Shown: piece by piece, positions 1-9,012 of the stretch
Position numbering within the stretch: position 1 is the stretch's first letter
Layout of the letters: each line of letters opens with the position of its first letter
Assembly: GCA_020628855.1 (NCBI GenBank)
Contig: JAHDEL010000005.1
Span: 74,032 to 138,031 of the forward strand
Reading direction: 5' to 3'
DNA from: Saprospiraceae bacterium
Lineage (GTDB): Bacteria; Bacteroidota; Bacteroidia; Chitinophagales; Saprospiraceae
DNA: 64,000 nt
Position numbers and translations under genes: made by a program
Notes under the pieces: model-generated
Seen by the model: only the letters and a program-made list of their open reading frames with translations
The model's database searches: none
Told to the model about the DNA's origin: nothing

Positions 1-337
1 TGTGCAGTGCTTTAATTTGTTCAATCCAAGTTGTCAGACTTTGATCAGATTGTTTGGTGGCTTGTGGCACAGTGAGAGCGATAGTTTCGGCAAGGTCTCC
101 AACAACATGATAAGTATCTTCAAAAAGCCATTGAGGGATGTTAGCAGATTGGGCAGCCCACTCACGAAGTAAGGAGGTTTTGATAGTGCGTTTTGGTCTC
201 TTGTGTGTAAATAAGGCAATGGTCCATAAAGCATCCTCAGGACTGACAATTTGAAAGTATTGTACCAAGGCAGATACCTTGGCATTTGTGCTAGTGGTAC
301 TATCTAGATTCTTGAAAAGTGTTGCGAATGCTTGCAT
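1..337 (-). CDS. ATP-dependent DNA ligase, N-terminal part (cut by window edge)
   Basis: Reading leftward from an ATG at 337, the frame is open for 112 codons to the window edge. The translation starts MQAFATLFKNLDSTTSTN and contains KRPKRTIKT, LREWAAQ, IPQWLFED and VGDLAETIAL. This is the characteristic N-terminal DNA-binding domain of the bacterial ATP-dependent ligases that travel with a dedicated exonuclease and an Lhr-type helicase. The catalytic lysine and nucleotidyltransferase domain lie outside the window. The ATG overlaps the stop of the exonuclease by one base (TAATG), so the two are translationally coupled. By family knowledge the protein seals DNA nicks in a repair pathway. The family is clear; the remainder of the gene is not visible. 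Confidence 0.88.
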   Translation of the reverse strand, partial: MQAFATLFKNLDSTTSTNAKVSALVQYFQIVSPEDALWTIALFTHKRPKRTIKTSLLREWAAQSANIPQWLFEDTYHVVGDLAETIALTVPQATKQSDQSLTTWIEQIKALH

Positions 338-1353
338 TAACTTTCTTGATTTTGGATAGCAAATTGTTCACCTTCAAAGAGTGTTTTTTCGGACTGAGCT
401 TGATAACCTTGCTCTGACAAATATCGAGTATAAGTGTCTTGATATCCATGTGTGACAATTACTCGAGATGCTCCGGTTGCCTTGATTGCTGTATTCAGAC
501 CATTCCAGTCAGCATGATCACTGAGTACAAATCCTTTGTCGACATTCCTTCTTCTGCGCATACCTCTAAGCATCATCCATCCAGATGCACTGCCTGTAAC
601 AGCGTGTTTGAATTTATTCGACCAAGAACTATTTAAGCCAGAAGGAGGGGTTAAGATTAAGGCATTTGTATAGTCTGTTGCTGTGTTTTCGGAAACCTCT
701 AGCGTTTTTACATCAAAAAGACCTGCTTCCATAAGTACTTGGTTCGTTTTTTGAATAGCTCCATGGCAATAGATAGGACCGATACTTTTATCTATGTTTT
801 GCAAAATGTTTTGGGCTTTGCCAAGGCTATAAGCAGTAAGGATTGTTGGTCTTTTTTGCTTTGCATTTTCTGCCCACCAATCTGAAATGTTTTTGCATGT
901 TTCGTACAAAGGTTTCCATTGATAAACAGGAAGTCCGAAAGTAGACTCAGTGATAAAAGTATTACAAGTGATTGGTTCAAATGGTTGGCAGACATTATCA
1001 TGTTGTACTTTGTAATCTCCCGAAACAACCCAAACTTCTCCACGATATTCTACTCTTATCTGGGCTGAACCTATGATATGCCCTGCAGGATAGAGTGAAA
1101 AATTTACACCATTGACTGAAAAGGTATTTCCAAAACTTTCACCTCTGATATTGATAGATTTTCCCAACCTATATTTCAAAATAGGCACACTATCTGAGTG
1201 ACAGATGTAAGATTTGCTGCCAGGTCGAGCATGATCAGAATGACCATGAGTGATAATAGCGCGTTGTACAGGACGCCATGGATCGATGTAAACATCGGCA
1301 ATTTTGCAATAGATACCAGACTTGGTAAAGATTAATAGATCTTCTGAACTCAA
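337..1353 (-). CDS. Ligase-associated DNA exonuclease (metallo-beta-lactamase fold)
   Basis: This 338-residue protein belongs to the metallo-beta-lactamase/beta-CASP nucleases found beside ATP-dependent ligases. The metal-binding HxHxDH motif is THGHSDHARPGS near residues 35-46. Further metal ligands are likely the His in PAGHIIGSAQ, the Asp in VVSGDYK, and the C-terminal VLSDHADWNGL; an ITHGY motif follows. The start is a TTG at 1353, chosen because the family begins only some 10 residues before KSGIYCKIADVYIDPW and no in-frame ATG precedes it. It is expected to process DNA ends ahead of ligation by the overlapping downstream ligase. The helicase and phosphoesterase of the usual cluster would have to lie beyond the left edge. 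Confidence 0.9.
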   Translation of the reverse strand: MSSEDLLIFTKSGIYCKIADVYIDPWRPVQRAIITHGHSDHARPGSKSYICHSDSVPILKYRLGKSINIRGESFGNTFSVNGVNFSLYPAGHIIGSAQIRVEYRGEVWVVSGDYKVQHDNVCQPFEPITCNTFITESTFGLPVYQWKPLYETCKNISDWWAENAKQKRPTILTAYSLGKAQNILQNIDKSIGPIYCHGAIQKTNQVLMEAGLFDVKTLEVSENTATDYTNALILTPPSGLNSSWSNKFKHAVTGSASGWMMLRGMRRRRNVDKGFVLSDHADWNGLNTAIKATGASRVIVTHGYQDTYTRYLSEQGYQAQSEKTLFEGEQFAIQNQES

Positions 1354-1397
1354 TCTGCGTAAATTTATTCTTAGAACATAAATCTACAACACGAAGT

Positions 1398-2075
1398 ATG
1401 GGAAAACAAGCAGTCTTATTAGGAGCAACAGGTATGGTTGGAAATATTGTTTTGAAGCATCTCCTTCAGTCTGATGATATAGATCGAGTCATAACTATTG
1501 GCCGCAGACCAACAGAAATCCAACATGACAAATTAGTAGAGCACAAGCATGCTGACTTTATGGATTTTTCATCTTTTCAGAGTGAGTTAGCTGAATGTGA
1601 TGTCGCATACTTCTGTATTGGAGTCTATACAGGTGCTGTGAATGATTCTTTGTTTAAGAAAATTACATTTGACTTCAGTGTTGCTTTTGGAGATGCATAC
1701 AAAGCTGCTAATCCTAAGGGCACAGTGTGCTTTTTGAGTGGTGCAGGAGCAGACCAAAGCGAAAAGAGTAAAGTTGCTTTTGCAAAATATAAAGGCATGG
1801 CAGAAAACCATTTGATTGGGTTAGACTTTCTTCATCTTAATATATTCAGACCAGGTTACATATATCCATCAGAGCGAAGAGAAGAACCTAACCTCATGTA
1901 TCGAGTCAGTAGATCGCTTTATCCTTTGCTAAAGTTATTTGGTCCAAAGTATAGTATCACATCCAACGATTTGGGAGAAGCAATGTTTCTAAGTGGGCTC
2001 TATCCATCTACCGAGACTGTGTTAGAAAATGCGGATATTTTGGAGCACCTGTCCAGCCACAGGGCATTATTATAA
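1398..2075 (+). CDS. TIP30-like atypical short-chain dehydrogenase (NAD(P)-binding)
   Basis: The 225-residue protein opens with a Rossmann motif, LLGATGMVGN, at about residues 7-16. It continues with the pattern of atypical SDRs of the HTATIP2/TIP30 type: IGRRPTE after strand 2, AYFCIGVYTG near residue 70, and FLSGAGADQS and KYKGMAENHL around residues 112-133. The last piece carries the Tyr-x3-Lys-like region rather than a classical YxxxK. The substrate is unknown. It is divergent from the exonuclease gene, with 44 bases between them. The next gene, an esterase, starts 8 bases after its stop, so the two are probably co-transcribed. The fold is secure; a catalytic role is less so, because many members bind cofactor without a known reaction. 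Confidence 0.75.
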   Translation: MGKQAVLLGATGMVGNIVLKHLLQSDDIDRVITIGRRPTEIQHDKLVEHKHADFMDFSSFQSELAECDVAYFCIGVYTGAVNDSLFKKITFDFSVAFGDAYKAANPKGTVCFLSGAGADQSEKSKVAFAKYKGMAENHLIGLDFLHLNIFRPGYIYPSERREEPNLMYRVSRSLYPLLKLFGPKYSITSNDLGEAMFLSGLYPSTETVLENADILEHLSSHRALL

Positions 2076-2083
2076 TTTCGATT

Positions 2084-3025
2084 ATGTACAGAGTTATTAA
2101 AGTCCTTATTCTTTTTTGTTTCATTGGCTTATTGGCAATACTGGGTTTGGTGATTGGGTTCTTTATAGCAAATGATGCTCCTATCTTACATGGTGATATA
2201 GAGTATAATCTTCACTATAAGCCTGGACAGCACATTGACCTCTATCTTCCTACTACTGAGAAATATAGTCAACGACCAGTGCTGTTGTACTTCCACGGAG
2301 GAGCATGGATTGTTGGTAGAAAAGAGTCAATTAATAATGCGCGATTTAATACTGCGATCAATAGACTAAGATCACAAGGGTATGCTATTGTCAGCCCGTC
2401 ATATACTCTTGCAGAGGAAGAGAGTTCTCCATTTCCTGCTTGTATTGAAGACGCCTATGCTGCTTCTGATTGGATAATTGAGAATGCAGATGTGTACAAC
2501 TTTGATTTGTCGAATGTTGGAGTAATGGGTGAGTCCGCAGGAGGTCACTTAGCTATGATGACTGGATTTAACTCTAATCAACACGATGTAAGCTTTGACT
2601 ACATTGTTGATGTCTATGGACCTACAGATCTCTATCGTCTGTACAAGGACATGATACCATTTATGGATACTATAAAGCAGAGGATTCCTTTTCTAGGAGA
2701 CATGGATATTCCGAAGATGCTGTTTGGATTTGATCCAGAGTCCGATACATTAAAGGCGAAGGCATTAGCTAAAGCCTATTCACCAGTTGAATACATTAAT
2801 GAAGATTCTCCTCCGTTGCTTATCATACATGGAGAAGAAGATAGAGTAGTACCAGTCAGTCAATCTCATGAGCTAGTTGACTCTATGCTGAAGTTTAATC
2901 TGAATACTCAGACTCATTACATTGAGGGAATGGATCATGCTTTCAGGGGAGCAACAGATGTGCAAAAAGAGAAAACTCAAAAGTGGATTGAGGAATTCAT
3001 ACTAGATCAATATGGGGATAGATGA
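2084..3025 (+). CDS. Membrane-anchored alpha/beta hydrolase (esterase/lipase, HSL-like)
   Basis: The 313-residue hydrolase has an N-terminal hydrophobic segment (about residues 5-29) that should act as a signal anchor, followed by a complete alpha/beta hydrolase domain. The oxyanion-hole motif is YFHGGAWIVG (about residues 74-83), the nucleophile elbow GESAGG (about 154-159), the acid is in HGEEDRVVP and the catalytic His in GMDHAF near the C terminus. This arrangement matches the hormone-sensitive-lipase/BD-FAE group of carboxylesterases, typically 270-320 residues. The substrate cannot be read from the sequence. It follows the SDR-like gene by 8 bases. Confidence 0.82.
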   Translation: MYRVIKVLILFCFIGLLAILGLVIGFFIANDAPILHGDIEYNLHYKPGQHIDLYLPTTEKYSQRPVLLYFHGGAWIVGRKESINNARFNTAINRLRSQGYAIVSPSYTLAEEESSPFPACIEDAYAASDWIIENADVYNFDLSNVGVMGESAGGHLAMMTGFNSNQHDVSFDYIVDVYGPTDLYRLYKDMIPFMDTIKQRIPFLGDMDIPKMLFGFDPESDTLKAKALAKAYSPVEYINEDSPPLLIIHGEEDRVVPVSQSHELVDSMLKFNLNTQTHYIEGMDHAFRGATDVQKEKTQKWIEEFILDQYGDR

Positions 3026-3079
3026 TGGTGAGCAACATAAAATTATCGTAAAACAATAAAAAAATATTGATTAACATAG

Positions 3080-3108
3080 ATTTTGTTATTATATTGCAAT
3101 AACAAAAT
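3080..3108. promoter_or_regulatory. Perfect 11-bp inverted repeat, candidate operator
   Basis: The arms ATTTTGTTATT and AATAACAAAAT are exact reverse complements separated by 7 bases (ATATTGC). The site ends 9 bases before the start of the DUF2975/XRE pair. The position fits an operator overlapping the core promoter and bound by the dimeric XRE regulator encoded just downstream. Autoregulation is inferred; only the symmetry is seen. Confidence 0.6.
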
Positions 3109-3117
3109 GTATATGTT

Positions 3118-3663
3118 ATGAAAGTATTGTTGACTTTAAAGCATCTGATAAATTTCTTCTTCTTTCTCTTTCTTGTCCTTGCGGTACTTTGGATGATTCC
3201 GCCACTTTATGGAGCCTTAGGTCACGACTTTATTGCTGTTATTAAAGAAATATTGACGAATGGTGCTGGTACTATTGAGCGCGCAGAGGGAGCTTATTAT
3301 TGGTATTTATTGATTTGGTTTTCATTTCACATAATTATGTTTTTCATGATTATTTATTATTTGCGAAGGTTTGTATTAGAGTCTATAGTCCAAGGAGCTT
3401 TTGATAGAGGTACGAGGAAATATCTAAGACTTGCGGGAATACTCTTTGTCATATATGGTGTAGTGCGGATACCATCCAACTTGATTGCACCATTATTTTT
3501 CTATTGGTCAGGTGGCGAGAATTATCTTTCATTTATCACTATGGATTTGATGGGGTTTGACTCGCCTTTATTTATGACCCTAATAGGACTATTTTTTATC
3601 TACATTGCTAAGACTTTAGAGCTTAGTGAGATGCTTCAAGAAGAAAATAGATTGACGATATGA
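3118..3663 (+). CDS. DUF2975 membrane protein
   Basis: This is a 181-residue integral membrane protein with four predicted membrane segments: about residues 9-31, 62-82, 102-125 and 142-163. The pattern and size match DUF2975 proteins. Their genes are almost always followed by a small XRE/YozG-type regulator, as here: the next gene starts inside this one (ATGA-type overlap at 3660). The biochemical function of DUF2975 is not known. Family plus context suggest a membrane partner that controls, or is controlled by, the cytoplasmic regulator. A perfect inverted repeat lies directly upstream. Confidence 0.78.
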   Translation: MKVLLTLKHLINFFFFLFLVLAVLWMIPPLYGALGHDFIAVIKEILTNGAGTIERAEGAYYWYLLIWFSFHIIMFFMIIYYLRRFVLESIVQGAFDRGTRKYLRLAGILFVIYGVVRIPSNLIAPLFFYWSGGENYLSFITMDLMGFDSPLFMTLIGLFFIYIAKTLELSEMLQEENRLTI

Positions 3664-3872
3664 GCATAGTTGTAAACATTGATGTGATGCTTGCCGTCAG
3701 AAAAATGCGGAGCAATGAGTTAGCTGAGAAGGTAGGTATAACCAAAGCTAACCTTTCGATATTGAAGACAGGGAAAGCAAAAGCAATTCGCTTCGCTACA
3801 TTGGAAAAAATTTGTGCAGCCCTGGAATGTCAACCTGGAGATATACTTGAGTATAGAGAGGGTGATGCTTAG
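3660..3872 (+). CDS. XRE-family transcriptional regulator (YozG-like)
   Basis: The 70-residue protein is a single helix-turn-helix domain. MRSNELAEKVGITKANLSIL supplies the two HTH helices, and FATLEKICAALECQPGDILEY is the standard C-terminal half of small Cro/CI proteins of the YozG type. Its ATG overlaps the stop of the DUF2975 gene by four bases, indicating coupled translation. It probably binds the 3080-3108 inverted repeat and regulates its own operon; this is an inference from position and symmetry. Confidence 0.85.
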   Translation: MSIVVNIDVMLAVRKMRSNELAEKVGITKANLSILKTGKAKAIRFATLEKICAALECQPGDILEYREGDA

Positions 3873-4094
3873 AAAATGACCCCTTTTGTAACCTAAGATC
3901 AACTAAAGGTATCTAACTACTATAATTGTGAAATATGAATATTGCTGCTATAGTTGTAGGCTTATTGATTGCGCTTGTGTTTTCTCAACATGTTCCAATA
4001 AGAGAGCTTTAAGTTTGAGAATACAATTATGTGAAATAGAGTAATCTGGTTCAATACTCTTAAAAAATCCTATCTTGGCAAAAAGCTTAGATAC

Positions 4095-4679
4095 ATGAGA
4101 GTCTGTATGTTTTTGTTTGCGATGCTGATGGGATTAGGGTTTTGTTCAGCACAAAATTATCTGTTTGAAGATGGGCAAAGTGGCACCCACATTGGTTTAG
4201 GTGGGAGTGTTAACGGAGGTACTGTCTTACTTGCTTTGGTCCCTGGGTTTACAGTAAATGGAAGATATACTGCCGAAGCAGGTTTTGCTACAACACTCAA
4301 TGCAATTGGAAGCAATAATCTTATCCTCACTTCTTCACTGAGTGCACTTCTATTAAAGCAAGGTGAGGTTAGCCCTGTAAGCCTTGGTGGTTCAATAGGA
4401 TTGCAGAATGTTTTTCTTAGAGGTGAAGATTTGAGAACGTTTGTCTATGGTCCATCCATTCATTATGAAATACAGTTTAATGAATGGATTTCAGTGATCC
4501 CAACTGCTAGAGTATTATTTAATAATGAGTTAGGTAATAGTATAAGAAGTACATTTTCGACGACGTCTCTTTCAGCAGCTTTTAAGGTTGATTCTTTCTA
4601 CTTTGAGCCAACGTTTAACATCAATAGAGGCTTTAATCAATTGTTTCTCAGCCTAGGATATCTGTTTCCAAGATCTTGA
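4095..4679 (+). CDS. Secreted protein, probable small outer-membrane beta-barrel
   Basis: I do not recognise a named family. The 194-residue protein has a signal peptide (MRVCMFLFAMLMGLGFCSAQ). The rest is short alternating hydrophobic/polar strands rich in Gly, Ser and Asn, ending in an aromatic-rich strand (LFLSLGYLFPRS), a pattern typical of eight-stranded outer-membrane barrels. Repeated strand-like stretches such as TVLLALVPGF and FYFEPTFNINRGF support this. Its last 43 bases overlap the 3' end of the convergent DUF5916 gene in another frame. No operon partner is visible. Confidence 0.6.
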   Translation: MRVCMFLFAMLMGLGFCSAQNYLFEDGQSGTHIGLGGSVNGGTVLLALVPGFTVNGRYTAEAGFATTLNAIGSNNLILTSSLSALLLKQGEVSPVSLGGSIGLQNVFLRGEDLRTFVYGPSIHYEIQFNEWISVIPTARVLFNNELGNSIRSTFSTTSLSAAFKVDSFYFEPTFNINRGFNQLFLSLGYLFPRS

Positions 4680-7132
4680 TTTGATGATTTACTTTTATTC
4701 ATATTAGATCCAACAGATAATGCATTCCAATCCAAAAAGTATAGAATCTTTAGAGACACAAGGTGGTTACTTCTTTGCTGAAAAATGCTATTAAAGTTTT
4801 CAGTATAGCGATCCAATTCTGGATCAGTAAACGCATTGTTTTTATAGGTCAGAATCAAATCACTTCCAGGTGCAAACCTCCAGATGTAATTTAAGTCAAT
4901 ATTAAAGAAGTTGAAGTTGCCTTTGTAGACTTCATTACCTTCTTCATCAAATCCGTCAAATGGGAATGCTGTTAGACTACCATCGTCATTAAGTTTGTAA
5001 TACTCTGTGTAATTGACCTTATCCCAATAGTGTCTCACTCTAATGTTGGCAGACATCTTATTGGTGAAAATGTAGTTCAGTCTAAAAGAGTTATTGACTA
5101 CTTGACGATTCCGTAGACCGAATGCTACATCTTCATCAAGTAGACCATAATCACTATAATCGATTAAGTCCTTGTCAATGTATGCTTCTTTATCCTTAAA
5201 CCAATTAATACCAGTGGTCAAAAAGAGGAAACAACTTGGGTTTACCTGTATTCTTGGAGATATCTCGATCCCTGTTTCTTTACGCGGATTATTGAAGTTG
5301 TGGAAATGAGAGAACCGAATGTCTATAGCATACTTTTTACTCCAGTCTGTAGAAATGAAGGGACTAAAGCCAAAATAACTAGGAAAGGCATAATACTTAG
5401 AAAAGTCAGAAGTACGTGGTTCGAAATAGTCTCTTGAACGTGGTTGGTAACTCATGAATCCACCGAAAGCAAAAAACTTCTTAGTAAACCAGAACCCTCC
5501 GGCATTAAAGCTCCAGCTTGTAAGGACTGATGGTTTATACAATCCATTTACACCAACGTAGCTCCAGACATTCCACCGTGTAAAATTTTTGGGCTCAAAC
5601 TCTTGGTATTGAATATTATAGTAAGCACCTCTTTCATTTGGACTAAAAAGAAAACCTAAATCATTAGGATCATAATTAGCACTCTCTTCACTATAGCCTA
5701 GTGTGGATGTCCACTTGCCATTAATGTCACTGATGTCTACTCCTGCCTTGTGTCCATATTCTGTACCAGTAGAAAAAAACTTCTGGTTAACAGCAGCATC
5801 ACCAGATATTTCAAACTTTTGGTTTTTATCCCTGACCTGGAACTCAGTACCTGTAACATTGGCATCATACGCTGATCCTTTTCGAAGTACATTGGTGTTG
5901 ACAATGCTAACATAGCTGTTGTTATTCAAGGCATGTTCATAGACTATCACATTATAGTTTGTAAATGGATGGACCTCAATCTCTGAGATATTACCAAGGC
6001 TATCTTCTGCTGTAATCGTGGATCTTCCTTCAAATGCATTGAACATACCTAGACCAGAACCATTTGCAAACCGTCCAGAGACTTTGCTGGCGTTCAACAA
6101 TTGAGCTTTAGATGGTACACCAGAAAGTGTGAGATCTTCGCCTGCATCATCAATCCTGTCTTGATAAAACAAATTACCTCCAATCCTTCTTGAGTAGAAA
6201 AGGTTAGCTCTATTAAAGAGCTCTGTACCCTCGGTAAAAAATTGTCTTCTCTCTTCGAAGAACACCTCAAATGGACCAAGATTGACAACTTGATCATCAG
6301 ACTGAACTTGATTAAAGTCGGGTATTAACGTCATATCAAGCGTAAATGCTTCATTAATACCATACTTTAAGTCCATCCCAGCACTAAATGTTGTCGTGCC
6401 ATCGCCTTCAAGATTAGCATGATTACCGACGACAAATGGTGTTAATGATAGTCTCAAAGGTGACGTGATATTATTTAAGCCTGATAAGACCCCTGATTGG
6501 CGAATTATTCCATCTTGATTGGGATCAATAGCATTCCAGTGAGCAAATTCTCTGCTTCTTCGAACATATCTTGCGAATTGAATAAACCATTCTTGCTCTT
6601 CTGCCTCTGAAAATCGAAGAGCTGCATAAGGAATTTTGTATTCAACTACCCATTTGTCATCATAATGTTTTACCTCACTATCCCAGACGGCGTCCCAGTT
6701 AGAATCATCAGAATCCCCTGACCACCTTTCATCTAATTGTACCCCAGCAGCAGTTACCCTAAATGATGTTCCAGTCAAGCCATTCTTATAAGTATCGATG
6801 AGCACTCCGAACCAATCAGCATTAATTAATTCATCACGAGGCGAGAGATCAGACCTAATTAATGACATGGTATCATACACTTCAGCTGCGATGTAGATCG
6901 CTTGATCATCATAGACTACCGCCACTTTGGTTTGGTACTTAGATGGTAATCCTGGCTTAGGCTCAAACTGGGTAAAATCCTCGGTGAATGGAATAGTAGT
7001 CCAATCCTCCAGGTTGCCATCGATGGTGATAGAAGTAGAGCTTCTTTGGGTGACGAGATTCCTTGCCTGCGAAAAGACATTCTTTAATAAACAAAGGAAT
7101 AAGAAAGCAAGAAGACAGTTTCGTTTTAACAT
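4637..7132 (-). CDS. DUF5916 outer-membrane protein with CBM9-like N-terminal domain
   Basis: This 831-residue secreted protein has a signal peptide (about residues 1-21, ending FSQA). A carbohydrate-binding-family-9-like sandwich follows at about residues 30-200 (IDGNLEDWTTIPFTEDF, with FRVTAAGVQ and WVVEYKIPYAALRF). DUF5916 then runs from about residue 225 to the end. The diagnostic block is LIPDFNQVQSDDQVVNLGPF followed by FEERRQFFTEG at about residues 275-310. The C-terminal half is strand-rich with barrel character. Such proteins are common in Bacteroidota, sit in the outer membrane, and have no established reaction. The last codons overlap the convergent 4095-4679 gene by 43 bases. Confidence 0.88.
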   Translation of the reverse strand: MLKRNCLLAFLFLCLLKNVFSQARNLVTQRSSTSITIDGNLEDWTTIPFTEDFTQFEPKPGLPSKYQTKVAVVYDDQAIYIAAEVYDTMSLIRSDLSPRDELINADWFGVLIDTYKNGLTGTSFRVTAAGVQLDERWSGDSDDSNWDAVWDSEVKHYDDKWVVEYKIPYAALRFSEAEEQEWFIQFARYVRRSREFAHWNAIDPNQDGIIRQSGVLSGLNNITSPLRLSLTPFVVGNHANLEGDGTTTFSAGMDLKYGINEAFTLDMTLIPDFNQVQSDDQVVNLGPFEVFFEERRQFFTEGTELFNRANLFYSRRIGGNLFYQDRIDDAGEDLTLSGVPSKAQLLNASKVSGRFANGSGLGMFNAFEGRSTITAEDSLGNISEIEVHPFTNYNVIVYEHALNNNSYVSIVNTNVLRKGSAYDANVTGTEFQVRDKNQKFEISGDAAVNQKFFSTGTEYGHKAGVDISDINGKWTSTLGYSEESANYDPNDLGFLFSPNERGAYYNIQYQEFEPKNFTRWNVWSYVGVNGLYKPSVLTSWSFNAGGFWFTKKFFAFGGFMSYQPRSRDYFEPRTSDFSKYYAFPSYFGFSPFISTDWSKKYAIDIRFSHFHNFNNPRKETGIEISPRIQVNPSCFLFLTTGINWFKDKEAYIDKDLIDYSDYGLLDEDVAFGLRNRQVVNNSFRLNYIFTNKMSANIRVRHYWDKVNYTEYYKLNDDGSLTAFPFDGFDEEGNEVYKGNFNFFNIDLNYIWRFAPGSDLILTYKNNAFTDPELDRYTENFNSIFQQRSNHLVSLKILYFLDWNALSVGSNMNKSKSSNQDLGNRYPRLRNN

Positions 7133-7197
7133 AACAATATTTAGACATGACTAAAAATAAAAATAGGCTTGTCTAATCCAAAGATGCAATTACAATA

Positions 7198-7236
7198 CAA
7201 ATATATAACATTCACTATGTGACGAAAGTATATTTG
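7198..7236. promoter_or_regulatory. Divergent -7 promoter boxes between DUF5916 gene and sucB
   Basis: Two exact copies of the Bacteroidota -7 consensus TAnnTTTG face away from each other. TATATTTG lies on the plus strand at 7229-7236, 22 bases before the sucB ATG. TATATTTG lies on the minus strand at 7205-7198, 65 bases before the DUF5916 ATG. I do not see a convincing TTG -33 element at the usual spacing for either, so these are partial promoter calls. Confidence 0.4.
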
Positions 7237-7258
7237 TTAGAACAAAAGTTTCAAGATT

Positions 7259-8488
7259 ATGAGTATTGTCGAAATGAAGGTGCCTACAATAGGTGAGTCA
7301 ATTACAGAAGTAACATTATCGCAATGGTTAAAGCAGGATGGAGAGTATGTCAATTTGGACGAACCAATCTGCGAATTCGAATCAGATAAAGCAACGCTCG
7401 AATTTCCAGCAGAAGCAGCAGGAAAATTAATCTATGTAGCAGGAGAAGGTGATGATCTTGAGATTGGAGCATTGGTGGCTAAGATTGATACAAGTGCTGC
7501 AGCGCCAGCTAATTCAAGTCCCCAAGCTGAAACGCCAGCACCGGCCGAACAAGAGACTAAAGAGGAGAATACTCCACAACCTCAAACAGCAAATTATGCT
7601 ACGGGACATCCAAGTCCGGCAGCAGGTAAAATATTAAGAGAAGGCAATGTAAATCCTGGGAATGTTTCAGGAACAGGTAAGGATGGCAGGATAACCAAAG
7701 AAGATGCACAAAAAGCAGTACAAACGAAGTCAAGTCCAGCACCATCACCTGAGGTCGCATCAGTACCATCTCCAACTACAAGTTTTTCGAGAGGGACAAG
7801 AAGAGAAAAGATGAGTAGAATGCGAAGAACTATCGCAAGTCGACTTGTAGCAGCCAAGAACGAAACGGCAATGTTGACTACATTCAATGAAGTAGATCTT
7901 TCTAAGATCCAAGCATTGAGAAAACAGGTTCAAGAAGAGTTTGTCGAAAAGTATGGAGTCAAACTCGGCTATATGTCTTTATTTGCGAAAGCTTGTGCTT
8001 CAGCATTAATGCAGTATCCAGAAGTCAATGCCCAGATTGATGGAAATGAAGTTATCTATCATGATTATGCAGATATCAGTATTGCTATCAGTACACCAAC
8101 GGGACTCGTAGTTCCGCCCGTGCATAATGTTGAGTCGCTCCATTTTGCTGACATCGAGAAAAAGATAAAAGAACTAGCTATAAAGGCAAGAGAAGGAACA
8201 CTCACTCTAGATGAGATGAAGGGAGGTACATTCACTATTACGAATGGTGGAGTATTTGGTTCAATGATGAGTACACCTATTATTAACAGACCTCAATCGG
8301 CTATACTCGGCATGCATAGCATCATGCAAAGACCAGTTAATGTTGATGGAGAAGTCAAGATCAGACCTATGATGTATCTTGCAATGTCTTATGACCATAG
8401 AATTATTGATGGCTCTTCTTCAGTCACTTTCCTTGTGAAGGTCAAAGAACTTCTTGAAGATCCAACAAGATTATTGATGGGATTATAA
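7259..8488 (+). CDS. sucB: 2-oxoglutarate dehydrogenase E2 (dihydrolipoyllysine succinyltransferase)
   Basis: The 409-residue E2 component transfers the succinyl group from lipoate to CoA in the TCA cycle. Domains in order: a lipoyl domain (residues 2-77) with the lipoylated Lys in ESDKATLE (K44); an Ala/Pro/Gln-rich linker; a peripheral subunit-binding domain (about 115-155, [10 protein letters not shown] and [11 protein letters not shown]); a second linker; and the catalytic acyltransferase domain (about 180-409) with the active-site SYDHRIIDG near H380. The lipoyl N terminus ([10 protein letters not shown]) and [16 protein letters not shown] favour the succinyl rather than acetyl enzyme. 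The usual partner sucA is not adjacent: upstream is a divergent gene. A membrane protein and a pterin dehydratase follow at 7 and 4 bases. Confidence 0.93.
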   Translation: MSIVEMKVPTIGESITEVTLSQWLKQDGEYVNLDEPICEFESDKATLEFPAEAAGKLIYVAGEGDDLEIGALVAKIDTSAAAPANSSPQAETPAPAEQETKEENTPQPQTANYATGHPSPAAGKILREGNVNPGNVSGTGKDGRITKEDAQKAVQTKSSPAPSPEVASVPSPTTSFSRGTRREKMSRMRRTIASRLVAAKNETAMLTTFNEVDLSKIQALRKQVQEEFVEKYGVKLGYMSLFAKACASALMQYPEVNAQIDGNEVIYHDYADISIAISTPTGLVVPPVHNVESLHFADIEKKIKELAIKAREGTLTLDEMKGGTFTITNGGVFGSMMSTPIINRPQSAILGMHSIMQRPVNVDGEVKIRPMMYLAMSYDHRIIDGSSSVTFLVKVKELLEDPTRLLMGL

Positions 8489-8495
8489 TCGTATT

Positions 8496-9008
8496 ATGAC
8501 ATTAGGAGAAAGCATTCAACTACTATCAAACAATCCGATTTGGGTGATCGGTTATTGTCTCTTCATACCTGTAATAATATTGGTACTGAATTTTGTGGTA
8601 TGCAAAGATGAAGGTGAGCAGGAACCGTGGAATTATATCTATAGTGTCCTCATCTACCTGGTCATGATCCCTGGCATTTTTGCGCTTTTCTTCAGTGTTT
8701 ACCTCTTCTTATTTGAGCGGAGAAGTATAATGGACACTAATCTCTATATCCAAGTATTTCCACTATTGCTTATGCTAGTCTCGATCTGGCTAATACGACG
8801 TAATGTCGACCTGAGAGACTTGCCAGGATTTGGCAAACTATCTGGCCTAATTATGACGATTTCATTAGTTATAATCTTGATGTGGATAGTTGATAGAACG
8901 CATTTTGCCATAGTAGCATTCACTTACATGCCTATTCAATATGTAATTCTGTTTTTCCTAGGGTTACTACTTCTCATTAGATTTGGATTTAAGCGATTGA
9001 CAAGCTAG
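8496..9008 (+). CDS. Hypothetical membrane protein, five membrane segments
   Basis: No family is recognised. The 170-residue protein is strongly hydrophobic, with about five predicted membrane helices near residues 13-35, 45-72, 80-98, 109-128 and 134-163. They are separated by short charged loops, one reading [10 protein letters not shown]. It starts 7 bases after sucB and ends 4 bases before the pterin dehydratase gene. It is therefore probably expressed with them, but nothing in it hints at a role in either pathway. Confidence 0.7.
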   Translation: MTLGESIQLLSNNPIWVIGYCLFIPVIILVLNFVVCKDEGEQEPWNYIYSVLIYLVMIPGIFALFFSVYLFLFERRSIMDTNLYIQVFPLLLMLVSIWLIRRNVDLRDLPGFGKLSGLIMTISLVIILMWIVDRTHFAIVAFTYMPIQYVILFFLGLLLLIRFGFKRLTS

Positions 9009-9012
9009 CCCT

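Noticed and set aside
3935..4012. A 25-codon hydrophobic ORF (MNIAAIVVGLLIALVFSQHV...) in the gap between the XRE gene and 4095
   Set aside because: Too short to support by itself, with no promoter element or conservation evidence. Listed only as a possible small membrane peptide.
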